Assembly: GCF_036503815.1 (NCBI RefSeq)
Contig: NZ_AP027764.1
Location: forward strand, 2,480,001-2,544,000
Direction of reading: 5' to 3'
Length of the DNA stretch: 64,000 nucleotides
Source of the DNA: Escherichia coli
GTDB taxonomy: Bacteria; Pseudomonadota; Gammaproteobacteria; Enterobacterales; Enterobacteriaceae
A program made the position numbers and the translations under genes. The first letter of the stretch is position 1. Every line of letters starts with the position of its first letter. The notes beneath the pieces are model-generated. The model was not told the DNA's origin. It saw only the letters and a program-made list of their open reading frames with translations, and searched no databases. Below are positions 23,214 to 32,502 of the stretch, piece by piece.

Positions 23214-23771
23214 ATGGAAGTCAACAAAAAGCAGCTGGCTGACATTTTCGGCGCGAGCATCCGTACCATTCAGAACTGGCAGGAGCAGGGAATGCCCGTT
23301 CTGCCAGCAAACAGTACCGATATTGCACCGCCAGATATTCCGGCTGGCTTTGTGGCTGTTTTCAACAGTGATGAGGCATCGTGGCATCTCGTTGAAGATC
23401 ATCGGGGAAAAACCGTCTATGACGTGGCTTCCGGCGACGCGTTATTTATTTCTGAACTTGGCTCGTTACCGGAAAATGTCACCTGGTTATCGCCGGAAGG
23501 GGAATATCAGAAGTGGAACGGCACAGCCTGGGTGAAGGATACGGAAGCAGAAAAACTGTTCCGGATCCGGGAGGCGGAAGAAACAAAAAACAACCTGATG
23601 CAGGTAGCCAGTGAGCATATTGCGCCGCTTCAGGATGCTGCAGATCTGGAAATTGCAACGGAGGAAGAAATCTCGTTGCTGGAAGCCTGGAAGAAGTATC
23701 GGGTGTTGCTGAACCGTGTTAATACAACAACTGCACCGGATATTGAATGGCCAGTAGCACCTATAGGGTAA
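23214..23771 (+). CDS. Fusion of terminase small subunit Nu1 N-terminus to tail-fibre assembly protein Tfa
   Basis: 185 aa. Residues 1-30 (MEVNKKQLADIFGASIRTIQ...GMPVL) are the winged-helix start of lambda Nu1/NohA. From about residue 30 (LPANSTDIAPPDIPAGFVAV) it is Tfa, lacking only its first ~35 residues, to the end (PDIEWPVAPIG). The junction CTGC is shared by both parents, suggesting a microhomology deletion that removed all head and tail genes, roughly 20 kb in a complete lambdoid phage. The frame is preserved. The Nu1 DNA-binding helix is retained, so the product could still touch cos, but this is speculative. Confidence 0.93.
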   Translation: MEVNKKQLADIFGASIRTIQNWQEQGMPVLPANSTDIAPPDIPAGFVAVFNSDEASWHLVEDHRGKTVYDVASGDALFISELGSLPENVTWLSPEGEYQKWNGTAWVKDTEAEKLFRIREAEETKNNLMQVASEHIAPLQDAADLEIATEEEISLLEAWKKYRVLLNRVNTTTAPDIEWPVAPIG

Positions 23772-24036
23772 ATTCGTAATGATTACCTAAATACGTTATT
23801 CTTTTGTTCAAAAAGTGATTTTTCTATAGGTAGGGAGTATGTTCTTGGATTAAGAATAAAAAATCGCCATGAAAGAGCTTCATGGCGAGTACATAAACGT
23901 ACAAAATATGATGAAAGTAGAGTGGCGTAAGCCACTATATTAAGATATGACAATAGCGAAGAAAAGTAAATAACATTTTATGGGCGTTTAATTGTTAATT
24001 ATAAAAACTAGAGTGCCCGATATTGTTTATCTTGCT

Positions 24037-24138
24037 TTAAAATAATGTACTCAAACCAAATTTTTGAGCTAAAAGCTCAAATAATATAAATGCAATGATA
24101 ATGTTTAATAAGACAATTAGCTTGCTTTGTATTTTCAT
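24037..24138 (-). CDS. Possible 33-aa single-span membrane protein
   Basis: MKIQSKLIVLLNIIIAFILF..., ending QKFGLSTLF: positively charged start, one strongly hydrophobic helix, short tail, ideal for a small inner-membrane protein. No clear ribosome site before the ATG, but a terminator-like hairpin lies downstream on the same strand at 23866-23888. Not recognised; too short to be certain. Confidence 0.35.
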   Translation of the reverse strand: MKIQSKLIVLLNIIIAFILFELLAQKFGLSTLF

Positions 24139-24360
24139 TTCGGAATACTGTTAAGTAACTTTGATGACACTAACAATAGATCGGAATTTTCTTAGAGTCA
24201 ATGGTCACTGTTTTTGCTTGCAAAGCAAATCTTTTTGGTGGTTATAAGTTTTCTTAATATAGTCACCTATGCAACTTGTTCCGTGTGGAGATTAAAGGTT
24301 AAAATTTAATGCGAAGATGGAATTATAATATATTTTTTTATAATTAATTTAACCTTAACA

Positions 24361-24459
24361 TCGTTGCTGGCGGCATGGAAGAAATATCGGGTCTTGCTGA
24401 TGTCGTGTTGGCACTTCCTTAGTGCGGTTATCGAATGGCCAGCTGTACCTGTGGGGTAA
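24361..24459 (+). pseudogene. Decayed 3' end of a tfa gene (remnant 1)
   Basis: Reads LLAAWKKYRVLLM...IEWPAVPVG then TAA, parallel to the intact end at 23673-23771 (LLEAWKKYRVLLNRV...IEWPVAPIG). The middle has changed. A partial second copy of the tail-fibre assembly gene end. Confidence 0.8.
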
Positions 24460-24591
24460 AAACTTTATATGGGTGCTATTTTTATAATAGCTGGTAAAAA
24501 CTGGCCGAACTGAAATTCACTGTTGATAAAAAAGATGTGTTTGAGTGTATGTCATTGTTTTCTTAATGGAATCCACTAGAATGCAGCGAAT

Positions 24592-24789
24592 TTAAGAAGG
24601 TGGGTTTTTATTGGAATATAAACTACAATAATGCTCAACTCGTTCGTAGAATTGTTTTTTCTTATTTTTTGGAATGCTAACCATTATATGCATTATGGGG
24701 GCGATACTTCCTGATAATTTACATGATGCATACATTGAAGCAATAAATTCAATATCATTGTCATCAAAGTTAAAGCTTTCTCCGTCCAT
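24592..24789 (-). CDS. Small hypothetical prophage protein
   Basis: 65 aa, MDGESFNFDDNDIEFIASMY..., acidic start and basic middle (IPKNKKKQFYERVEHYC). AAGGA sits eight bases before the ATG, supporting expression. I do not recognise the family. AT-rich like its surroundings. Confidence 0.45.
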   Translation of the reverse strand: MDGESFNFDDNDIEFIASMYASCKLSGSIAPIMHIMVSIPKNKKKQFYERVEHYCSLYSNKNPPS

Positions 24790-25503
24790 TTCAATTCCTT
24801 ATGTGTTTGGCACAACTGATGCTGTATCCCATGAGAATTTATGCAAGTTGTTATGTTTGATTTGATATTGCAATGATAATTGTAGCTAATTGTTTTCAAT
24901 TGAGTGAAAGTTTATTTCGAGTGATTAAGTCGAAAAAAAAGATTTCTCACGGTTAGTAAGCGTATTAGGTTACTATTCAGATATGAATGGTATTAATGAC
25001 TAAATTTTCAATCATATATGGATTTTTATGCTGATGAAGATGTTTTATTTGGCGATTCGTCAAGCATCTTCACTTAAGTAATCGTATATTTTAAGAGTGC
25101 AAAAGAGAAAGGGACAACGTTGCTCGCACTCTGGATTAAATATAGGGTGTTGTTAAACTGCGTTGATACATAATTGTACCGGATATTGAGTGGTCTGAAG
25201 TCCCAGTCATTAAGTAATCGTTTCGTGATATGCCGCAGAAACGTTGTATGCAATAACGTTCTGCGGTTGGCTGATGCACTTTCGAGAGTGTATTGAATAA
25301 TTTCAAGCCGTTATTGTTTTTACGCGTAACACCATGAAAAGATTGCTTATCTGTTGGGGTGTTTTTTGGGGCATATATGGGACAGAAATAGGCCACAGAT
25401 AGATAGTAAGATCGAACTCAGGATGCTTTTGAAAAAATGTAACTATCTGAAAAAACCTAGAAAGCGCCAAGGAAACCACAGAATGAGAAAAAACATCTGT
25501 GAA
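24790..25503. other. Prophage right-end remnant
   Basis: No gene seen. Holds tfa remnant 2 (25118-25217) and AT-rich sequence leading to attR; an inverted repeat AACGTT...AACGTT region near 25230-25265 surrounds CGCAGAA/TTCTGCG. Confidence 0.45.
25118..25217 (+). pseudogene. Decayed 3' end of a tfa gene (remnant 2)
   Basis: Reads LLALWIKYRVLLNCVDT then a stop, followed by sequence matching the DIEWP region and a terminal TAA. The third copy of the tfa end in 1.5 kb, more decayed than remnant 1. Confidence 0.72.
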
Positions 25504-25514
25504 TCATGGATTTC
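25504..25514. other. attR core of the Qin-like prophage
   Basis: TCATGGATTTC, the direct repeat of 20-30; the flanking sequence to its right is ydfJ coding sequence. The element between cores is 25,484 bp. Confidence 0.85.
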
Positions 25515-26771
25515 CAGTTATATTCGCTCGGCGCAGCGTTAGTGTTTCATGAAATATTTTTTCCTGAATCATCAACGGCAATGGCGTTAATTCTGGCAAT
25601 GGGAACCTACGGTGCAGGTTATGTGGCGCGTATTGTCGGAGCATTTATTTTCGGCAAAATGGGCGACAGAATCGGGCGTAAAAAAGTGCTCTTTATTACC
25701 ATCACTATGATGGGGATCTGTACCACCTTAATTGGTGTGCTGCCGACCTATGCACAAATTGGTGTGTTTGCGCCAATTTTGCTGGTGACGCTGCGTATTA
25801 TTCAGGGGCTGGGGGCAGGCGCGGAAATTTCCGGTGCCGGTACGATGCTGGCGGAATATGCGCCAAAAGGTAAGCGCGGAATTATCTCCTCATTTGTTGC
25901 TATGGGGACTAACTGCGGAACCTTGAGCGCAACGGCAATCTGGGCCTTTATGTTCTTCATTCTCAGTAAAGAGGAACTGTTGGCGTGGGGATGGCGTATA
26001 CCGTTCCTGGCGAGCGTTGTCGTGATGGTCTTTGCTATCTGGTTGCGTATGAATCTGAAAGAAAGCCCGGTCTTTGAGAAGGTTAACGACAGCAACCAAC
26101 CGACAGCAAAACCTGCACCTGCTGGTAGCATGTTCCAGAGCAAATCCTTCTGGCTGGCAACAGGGCTGCGTTTTGGTCAGGCGGGTAACTCCGGGTTAAT
26201 TCAGACTTTCCTTGCAGGCTATTTAGTGCAGACGTTATTGTTTAACAAAGCAATTCCAACAGATGCATTGATGATCAGTTCGATTCTCGGCTTTATGACC
26301 ATTCCGTTCCTTGGTTGGTTATCCGATAAAATTGGTCGCCGGATCCCGTATATTATTATGAATACCTCTGCGATTGTGCTGGCGTGGCCAATGCTTTCTA
26401 TCATCGTAGATAAAAGCTATGCCCCGAGCACCATTATGGTTGCACTGATTGTGATTCATAACTGTGCGGTGCTGGGATTATTTGCTCTGGAAAACATTAC
26501 CATGGCAGAAATGTTCGGCTGTAAAAACCGCTTTACCCGGATGGCTATTTCAAAAGAAATTGGTGGTCTTATCGCTTCCGGTTTTGGTCCTATCCTGGCG
26601 GGTATTTTCTGCACCATGACGGAATCCTGGTATCCGATCGCCATTATGATCATGGCATATTCAGTGATTGGTTTAATCTCTGCGCTGAAAATGCCAGAAG
26701 TGAAAGACCGTGATTTAAGTGCACTGGAAGATGCCGCGGAAGATCAACCGCGTGTTGTAACAGCTGCGTAA
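25506..26771 (+). pseudogene. ydfJ: ydfJ main portion, MFS metabolite:H+ symporter
   Basis: 421 codons of an MFS protein of the metabolite-H+ symporter type: signature GKMGDRIGRKKVLFI between TM2 and TM3, and DKIGRRIPYIIM in the second half. It lacks the first membrane helix, which lies left of attL. An ATG within the attachment core (25506) could start a truncated product, but no ribosome site precedes it. A terminator hairpin (CTCTTACCGGAGAG then TTTTTT, about 26805-26830) follows. Precedes ydfI, with which it may share a sugar-acid pathway. Confidence 0.88.
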
Positions 26772-26878
26772 CCTTCAAGAAGTCTGTAAATCCTCCATCC
26801 CTTCTCTTACCGGAGAGGGGATTTTTTATTCATATAACAAAACATGCAGCTTGCCATATTTAAATTTAAGGAATTGTT

Positions 26879-28339
26879 ATGGGAAATAATTTGTTATCAG
26901 CAAAAGCGACGCTCCCTGTTTATGATCGTAATAACCTGGCCCCAAGAATTGTTCATTTAGGTTTTGGTGCATTTCACCGTGCGCATCAGGGCGTGTATGC
27001 CGATATTCTTGCTTCGGAACATTACAGTGACTGGGGATATTATGAGGTCAACTTAATCGGCGGCGAACAGCAAATTGCCGATTTACAACAGCAAGATAAT
27101 CTTTATACCGTTGCGGAAATGTCGGCCGATGTGTGGACGGCTCGTGTCGTTGGCGTCGTTAAAAAAGCCTTGCACGTACAAATAGATGGCTTAGAAACCG
27201 TGCTGGCTGCGATGTGTGAACCGCAAATCGCGATTGTCTCTCTGACAATCACCGAAAAAGGGTATTTCCACTCTCCGGCGACCGGACAGTTAATGCTCGA
27301 TCACCCGATGGTCGTTGCCGACGTGCAAAATCCCCACCAGCCGAAAACTGCAACAGGGGTGATTGTTGAGGTGCTGGCTCGCCGTAAAGCGGCAGGACTT
27401 CCCGCATTTACCGTCATGTCATGTGACAACATGCCAGAAAACGGTCATGTTATGCGTGACGTTGTCACTTCCTACGCGCAAGCTGTTGATGTAAAACTGG
27501 CACAATGGATCGAAGAAAACGTGACTTTCCCATCAACAATGGTGGACCGTATTGTGCCCGCAGTGACAGAGGATACGCTGGCGAAAATCGAACAACTTAC
27601 CGGTGTGCGTGATCCTGCTGGCGTTGCCTGTGAACCTTTCCGCCAGTGGGTAATAGAAGATAACTTTGTTGCCGGACGTCCGGAATGGGAAAAAGCGGGA
27701 GCCGAACTGGTTAGTGATGTGCTGCCTTATGAAGAGATGAAGTTGCGCATGCTCAACGGCAGTCATTCATTCCTGGCGTATCTGGGTTATCTTGCCGGAT
27801 ATCAGCACATTAATGACTGCATGGAAGATGAACATTATCATCATGCAGCGTATGCCTTGATGTTGCAGGAACAAGCGCCGACGTTGAAAGTGCAGGGCGT
27901 TGATTTGCAAGATTACGCTAATCGATTAATTGAACGCTATAGCAACCCGGCGCTACGTCATCGAACCTGGCAGATTGCGATGGATGGCAGCCAGAAATTG
28001 CCACAGCGGATGTTGGATTCTGTTCGCTGGCATCTGGCGCATGACAGCAAGTTCGATCTGCTGGCGCTGGGCGTCGCGGGTTGGATGCGTTATGTCGGTG
28101 GTGTTGATGAACAGGGAAATCAGATAGAAATCAGTGACCCACTGTTACCTGTTATTCAGAAGGCAGTACAAAGTAGTGCTGAAGGGACAGCGCGCGTCCA
28201 GTCATTGCTGGCAATTAAGGCGATCTTTGGTGATGATTTACCAGGCAATAGTTTGTTTACGACAAAAGTAACGGAAGCGTACTTATCTTTATTAGCGCAT
28301 GGCGCGAAAGCGACCGTGGCGAAATATTCCGTGAAGTAA
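26879..28339 (+). CDS. ydfI: YdfI, mannitol dehydrogenase-family oxidoreductase
   Basis: 486 aa. N-terminal NAD-binding region with IVHLGFGAFHRAHQGVY (residues ~22-38), then the polyol-specific long-chain dehydrogenase C-terminal domain with the catalytic KLRMLNGSHSFLAYLGYL (Lys...Asn-Gly-Ser-His). Same family as UxuB/UxaB; likely oxidises or reduces a sugar acid such as mannonate, exact substrate unknown. AAGGAA precedes the ATG. Adjacent to the interrupted transporter ydfJ and to rspR/ydfH. Confidence 0.93.
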   Translation: MGNNLLSAKATLPVYDRNNLAPRIVHLGFGAFHRAHQGVYADILASEHYSDWGYYEVNLIGGEQQIADLQQQDNLYTVAEMSADVWTARVVGVVKKALHVQIDGLETVLAAMCEPQIAIVSLTITEKGYFHSPATGQLMLDHPMVVADVQNPHQPKTATGVIVEVLARRKAAGLPAFTVMSCDNMPENGHVMRDVVTSYAQAVDVKLAQWIEENVTFPSTMVDRIVPAVTEDTLAKIEQLTGVRDPAGVACEPFRQWVIEDNFVAGRPEWEKAGAELVSDVLPYEEMKLRMLNGSHSFLAYLGYLAGYQHINDCMEDEHYHHAAYALMLQEQAPTLKVQGVDLQDYANRLIERYSNPALRHRTWQIAMDGSQKLPQRMLDSVRWHLAHDSKFDLLALGVAGWMRYVGGVDEQGNQIEISDPLLPVIQKAVQSSAEGTARVQSLLAIKAIFGDDLPGNSLFTTKVTEAYLSLLAHGAKATVAKYSVK

Positions 28340-28344
28340 AAAAA

Positions 28345-28368
28345 GCAATGCCGCCATCGGCGGCATTC
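28345..28368. terminator. Bidirectional terminator between ydfI and ydfZ
   Basis: AATGCCGCC and GGCGGCATT around a short ATC loop, with A-rich and T-rich flanks, between convergent genes. Confidence 0.7.
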
Positions 28369-28374
28369 ACACGC

Positions 28375-28578
28375 TTAGTTCATGCCGAGACGAATCAGGT
28401 CCAGTGGTGCCAGTTTCTCTTCACAACCTTCAACAACTACGGTTTTTCCGCGGCGGATTTGCTCAGCGGTCAGACCTTCAGTATCAATCGACAGGATCTT
28501 GCCAGTGTGACCGGTGCCGCTAACCATAACACGGCTGCCAGTGGTGATTGCGTTACGGTTACGATCGTAGGTCGTCAT
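28375..28578 (-). CDS. ydfZ: YdfZ, small selenium-associated protein
   Basis: 67 aa, [21 protein letters not shown] onward, with a single Cys (VEGCEEK). YdfZ was identified as a protein that binds selenium and is strongly FNR-activated under anaerobiosis (established). TTGATCAAGCTCA near 28666 upstream is a weak FNR-like site. GGAG lies upstream of the start. Compact beta-rich fold. Confidence 0.95.
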
Positions 28579-28754
28579 AGGTGTTTTCTCCTTTCTGATT
28601 TACAGTCGAAGCCCACGTAACGGGCGCAATATAAATACTCCTGTCGAGTGAAATATTTTTTGTTTTTGATCAAGCTCACATCTTTTTTGATGCATGCATG
28701 AGCCAGATGACGGAGGGAAAAACTCTCACCCCGGATGGGATGAGAGGAAATGAA

Positions 28755-29441
28755 TTACTCTTCGCTAAACCAGTCGCTGTTTTCCTGGCGGATCTGGCGC
28801 ACGGATTCGCTGATTTCCTGCAAATGTTGCGTCATTGCACGTTCTACCGCATCGCCATCACGTTTTTGCAGGGCAGAGAAAATCTCAAGATGCTGGCGTA
28901 ACAGCATTTCTGGTGGAGAAACGTGGTCGAAACTCATATAGCGCACGCGATCAACGGTCGCTTTCAGGTTCTCAATGGTATCCCACGCCAGTTGACAGTC
29001 GGCAATCTGCGTCAGGAGTTGATGGAAGTTGTCATCAAGTTCAAAAAAATCATCCAGTTGCTTGCGCTCAATGGCAATGCGTTGCTGGTGAAGATTTTGT
29101 TCCAGTTGGTAGCACTGGCTTTCGGTAATCATGCTCGCCGCCCGACGCGCCACCGCGCACTCAATGGCCTGACGGATAAAACTGCCGTTGTGCACCTGGG
29201 CCATGGAAATTTTGTTGACGTAGCTGCCACGCTGCGGACGAATTTGAATCAGGCCGTTTTCCGCCAGTTTAATAAAGGCTTCACGAACCGGCTGGCGTGA
29301 CACATTGAAACGAACAGAAACTTCTTTTTCCGACAACGGTGTGCCTGGTGCAATCAGGCAATGGACAATGTCGCGGCGAAGAATACGATAAATCTGCTGA
29401 TTGACAGGCTGTGTGGGATTAAGTTGCGTTTCGACGGTCAT
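28755..29441 (-). CDS. rspR: RspR (YdfH), GntR/FadR-family repressor
   Basis: 228 aa. N-terminal winged HTH (IYRILRRDIVHCLIAPGTPLSEKEVSVRF, then SRQPVREAFIKL, in parts) and an all-helical FCD ligand-binding domain with the metal-type residues in FELDDNFHQLL and later His positions. In K-12 YdfH represses the rspAB operon (sugar-acid catabolism/starvation sensing). Upstream of and divergent from nothing essential; stands alone. Confidence 0.93.
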   Translation of the reverse strand: MTVETQLNPTQPVNQQIYRILRRDIVHCLIAPGTPLSEKEVSVRFNVSRQPVREAFIKLAENGLIQIRPQRGSYVNKISMAQVHNGSFIRQAIECAVARRAASMITESQCYQLEQNLHQQRIAIERKQLDDFFELDDNFHQLLTQIADCQLAWDTIENLKATVDRVRYMSFDHVSPPEMLLRQHLEIFSALQKRDGDAVERAMTQHLQEISESVRQIRQENSDWFSEE

Positions 29442-29529
29442 TCGTTCTTGCTTGTGAGTGAGTTAACTGCATGAGTCTACCACTTTTTTGTGACAAGCAA
29501 TAACCCGGCAGTTACGCCGGGTATAAAAA

Positions 29530-30276
29530 TTACTGACGGTGGACATTCAGTCCGGCATAGCTTTGGGTAACCGGCATCATTTCCAGGGTATTGATATTGA
29601 CGTGAGCAGGCAGCGTTGACACCCACCAGACGGCTTCGCTGACATCTTCTGGCGTCAATGCAACTGTGTTTTGATAGGTTTTTTCGGCTTTACCGTCATC
29701 ACCTTTAAAGCGGACATTAGAAAACTCGGTGCCACCCACCAGTCCCGGTTCGATGTCTGTGACACGTACTGCCGTACCGTGCAGATCTGTGCGTAGATTA
29801 AGGCTGAACTGACGAACAAACGCTTTCGTCGCACCATAAACGTTACCACCAGCATACGGCCAGCTGCCTGCCGTGGAGCCAATGTTAATGATATGACCAT
29901 GATTACGTTCAACCATACCCGGTAAGACGGCCCGCGTCATATATACCAGGCCTTTGTTGTTGGTATCAATCATCGTTTCCCAGTCTTCAACGCTGGCTTT
30001 ATGCGCAGGTTCCATGCCCAGCGCCAGACCGGCATTGTTTACCAGGATATCAATATTGCACCACTCGGCAGGAAGCGATGCCAGCATCTCTTCAATAGCG
30101 GCGCGATTACGAACGTCCAGTTGGGCGATATACAGATTATCACCCAGTTCGTCTTTTAACTCCTGCAACCGCTCCTGGCGACGGCCAGTGGCGATAACTT
30201 TATGCCCTTGTTGAATAAAACGACGAGTAATGCATTCACCAAAACCTGCCGTTGCTCCAGTTACTAAAACGATCAT
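29530..30276 (-). CDS. ydfG: YdfG, NADP-dependent 3-hydroxy acid dehydrogenase
   Basis: 248-aa short-chain dehydrogenase. Rossmann motif TGATAGFG (residues 7-14), NNAG, catalytic Ser in INIGSTAGSW and YGATK (Tyr, Lys). Oxidises L-serine, L-allo-threonine and 3-hydroxy acids, and reduces malonic semialdehyde in pyrimidine degradation. Start at 30276 from family length and GAGGA upstream; a start at 30291 is also open. Divergent from dcp. Confidence 0.95.
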   Translation of the reverse strand: MIVLVTGATAGFGECITRRFIQQGHKVIATGRRQERLQELKDELGDNLYIAQLDVRNRAAIEEMLASLPAEWCNIDILVNNAGLALGMEPAHKASVEDWETMIDTNNKGLVYMTRAVLPGMVERNHGHIINIGSTAGSWPYAGGNVYGATKAFVRQFSLNLRTDLHGTAVRVTDIEPGLVGGTEFSNVRFKGDDGKAEKTYQNTVALTPEDVSEAVWWVSTLPAHVNINTLEMMPVTQSYAGLNVHRQ

Positions 30277-30412
30277 CTCACTGTTCCTCAACGCTTTTGT
30301 GTGTCAATAACATAGCACGTGATGCTTAAGAGCGGGTAATACTGGTTTGCAAGATTGCACTCCGTTATCAGTAAGCCTACGCTATGGAACACCTCGCGTT
30401 CAGGAGAAGAAA

Positions 30413-32458
30413 ATGACAACAATGAATCCTTTCCTTGTGCAAAGCACACTGCCGTATCTGGCTCCCCATTTTGATCAAATTGCCAATCGTCACTATCGAC
30501 CGGCATTTGATGAGGGAATGCAGCAAAAGCGGGCCGAAATTGCCGCCATTGCGCTCAACCCGCAAACACCTGATTTCAACAATACTATTCTGGCACTGGA
30601 GCAGAGTGGGGAACTGCTGACCCGCGTCACCAGCGTTTTTTTTGCGATGACTGCGGCGCATACCAATGATGAATTACAGCGTCTTGATGAGCAGTTTTCC
30701 GCTGAACTGGCAGAACTGGCTAATGATATCTATCTGAACGGTGAATTATTCGCGCGAGTAGATGCTGTCTGGCAGCGACGTGAATCCGAGGGGCTTGATA
30801 GTGAATCCATTCGCCTGGTGGAGGTTATTCATCAACGTTTTGTCCTTGCCGGAGCCAAACTTGCACAAGCTGATAAAGCAAAATTAAAAGTTCTTAATAC
30901 AGAAGCTGCGACCCTGACCAGCCAGTTTAACCAGCGGTTACTGGCAGCAAATAAATCCGGCGGTCTGGTTCTGGACGATATTGCGCAACTGGCTGGGATG
31001 AGCGAACAGGAGATTGCGCTGGCGGCAGAGGCGGCTCGCGAGAAAGGTCTGGATAACAAATGGCTTATTCCGCTGCTGAATACCACCCAGCAACCGGCGC
31101 TTGCTGAACTTCGCGATCGCGCGACGCGTGAAAAACTATTCACTGCGGGCTGGACGCGGGCAGAAAAAAATGACGCTAACGATACCCGTGCCATTATTCA
31201 ACGGCTTGTGGAGATCCGCGCGCAGCAGGCAAAACTGCTTGGCTTCCCTCATTATGCCCCATGGAAAATCGCCGATCAGATGGCAAAAACGCCAGAAGCA
31301 GCACTCAACTTTATGCGGGAAATTGTTCCAGCGGCGCGTCAACGTGCGAGCGATGAATTAGCCTCCATACAGGCGGTTATCGATAAGCAGCAGGGCGGGT
31401 TTAGCGCGCAGCCGTGGGACTGGGCATTTTATGCCGAGCAGGTAAGACGTGAGAAATTCGATCTCGATGAAGCGCAGCTCAAACCTTATTTCGAATTAAA
31501 CACGGTGTTGAATGAAGGCGTATTCTGGACTGCGAATCAGCTCTTCGGTATTAAGTTTGTCGAACGTTTTGATATTCCTGTCTACCATCCTGACGTTCGT
31601 GTGTGGGAAATTTTTGATCATAATGGCGTGGGGCTGGCGTTATTTTACGGTGATTTCTTCGCCCGTGATTCAAAAAGCGGCGGTGCATGGATGGGCAATT
31701 TTGTTGAGCAATCAACGCTGAATGAAACGCATCCGGTAATTTATAACGTCTGCAATTATCAGAAACCCGCTGCCGGTGAACCTGCGTTGTTACTCTGGGA
31801 TGATGTGATAACCTTATTCCATGAATTTGGTCATACGCTGCACGGCCTTTTTGCCCGCCAGCGTTATGCCACGCTTTCCGGTACCAACACGCCGCGTGAT
31901 TTTGTCGAATTTCCGTCGCAAATCAACGAACACTGGGCAACGTATCCGCAGGTATTCGCTCGCTACGCCCGGCATTATCAGAGCGGGGCAGCAATGCCTG
32001 ACGAACTGCAACAGAAAATGCGTAATGCCAGCCTGTTCAATAAAGGGTATGAGATGAGCGAACTGCTTAGCGCCGCGCTTCTCGATATGCGCTGGCATTG
32101 CCTGGAAGAAAACGAAGCAATGCAGGAGGTAGATGATTTCGAATTGCGGGCGCTGGTGGCGGAAAATATGGATCTTCCTGCTATACCGCCACGCTATCGC
32201 AGCAGTTATTTCGCCCATATTTTTGGGGGCGGATATGCCGCAGGTTATTACGCTTATCTGTGGACGCAAATGTTGGCCGATGATGGTTACCAGTGGTTTG
32301 TTGAGCAGGGCGGATTAACGCGTGAAAATGGGCTGCGTTTTCGCGAGGCGATCCTTTCCAGAGGTAACAGCGAAGATCTGGAACGCCTGTATCGACAATG
32401 GCGCGGTAAGGCACCTCAGATTATGCCGATGCTGCAACATCGTGGCTTGAACGTATAA
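30413..32458 (+). CDS. dcp: Dcp, dipeptidyl carboxypeptidase II
   Basis: 681-aa M3-family zinc peptidase that removes C-terminal dipeptides from peptides. Active site HEFGHTLHG in TLFHEFGHTLHGLF (zinc His pair and catalytic Glu), with the third ligand Glu further on. No signal peptide; cytoplasmic. AGGAGAAG precedes ATG 30413. Full length compared with E. coli Dcp. Confidence 0.96.
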   Translation: MTTMNPFLVQSTLPYLAPHFDQIANRHYRPAFDEGMQQKRAEIAAIALNPQTPDFNNTILALEQSGELLTRVTSVFFAMTAAHTNDELQRLDEQFSAELAELANDIYLNGELFARVDAVWQRRESEGLDSESIRLVEVIHQRFVLAGAKLAQADKAKLKVLNTEAATLTSQFNQRLLAANKSGGLVLDDIAQLAGMSEQEIALAAEAAREKGLDNKWLIPLLNTTQQPALAELRDRATREKLFTAGWTRAEKNDANDTRAIIQRLVEIRAQQAKLLGFPHYAPWKIADQMAKTPEAALNFMREIVPAARQRASDELASIQAVIDKQQGGFSAQPWDWAFYAEQVRREKFDLDEAQLKPYFELNTVLNEGVFWTANQLFGIKFVERFDIPVYHPDVRVWEIFDHNGVGLALFYGDFFARDSKSGGAWMGNFVEQSTLNETHPVIYNVCNYQKPAAGEPALLLWDDVITLFHEFGHTLHGLFARQRYATLSGTNTPRDFVEFPSQINEHWATYPQVFARYARHYQSGAAMPDELQQKMRNASLFNKGYEMSELLSAALLDMRWHCLEENEAMQEVDDFELRALVAENMDLPAIPPRYRSSYFAHIFGGGYAAGYYAYLWTQMLADDGYQWFVEQGGLTRENGLRFREAILSRGNSEDLERLYRQWRGKAPQIMPMLQHRGLNV

Positions 32459-32502
32459 ACACAACCAATGGCTGGCCTGGATTTATCGCCAGACCAGCCT
32501 CG

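Larger units (their letters stand above)
23772..24591. other. AT-rich prophage remnant region
   Basis: Contains a minus-strand terminator-like hairpin at 23866-23888 (CGCCATGAA...TTCATGGCG followed on the minus strand by six T), a possible 33-codon membrane peptide (24037-24138) and a decayed tfa 3' end (24361-24459). Otherwise no gene is visible. Confidence 0.5.

Noticed and set aside
28660..28680. Strong FNR site upstream of ydfZ
   Set aside because: TTGATCAAGCTCA matches only one half of TTGAT-N4-ATCAA well, so I mention it only as weak.
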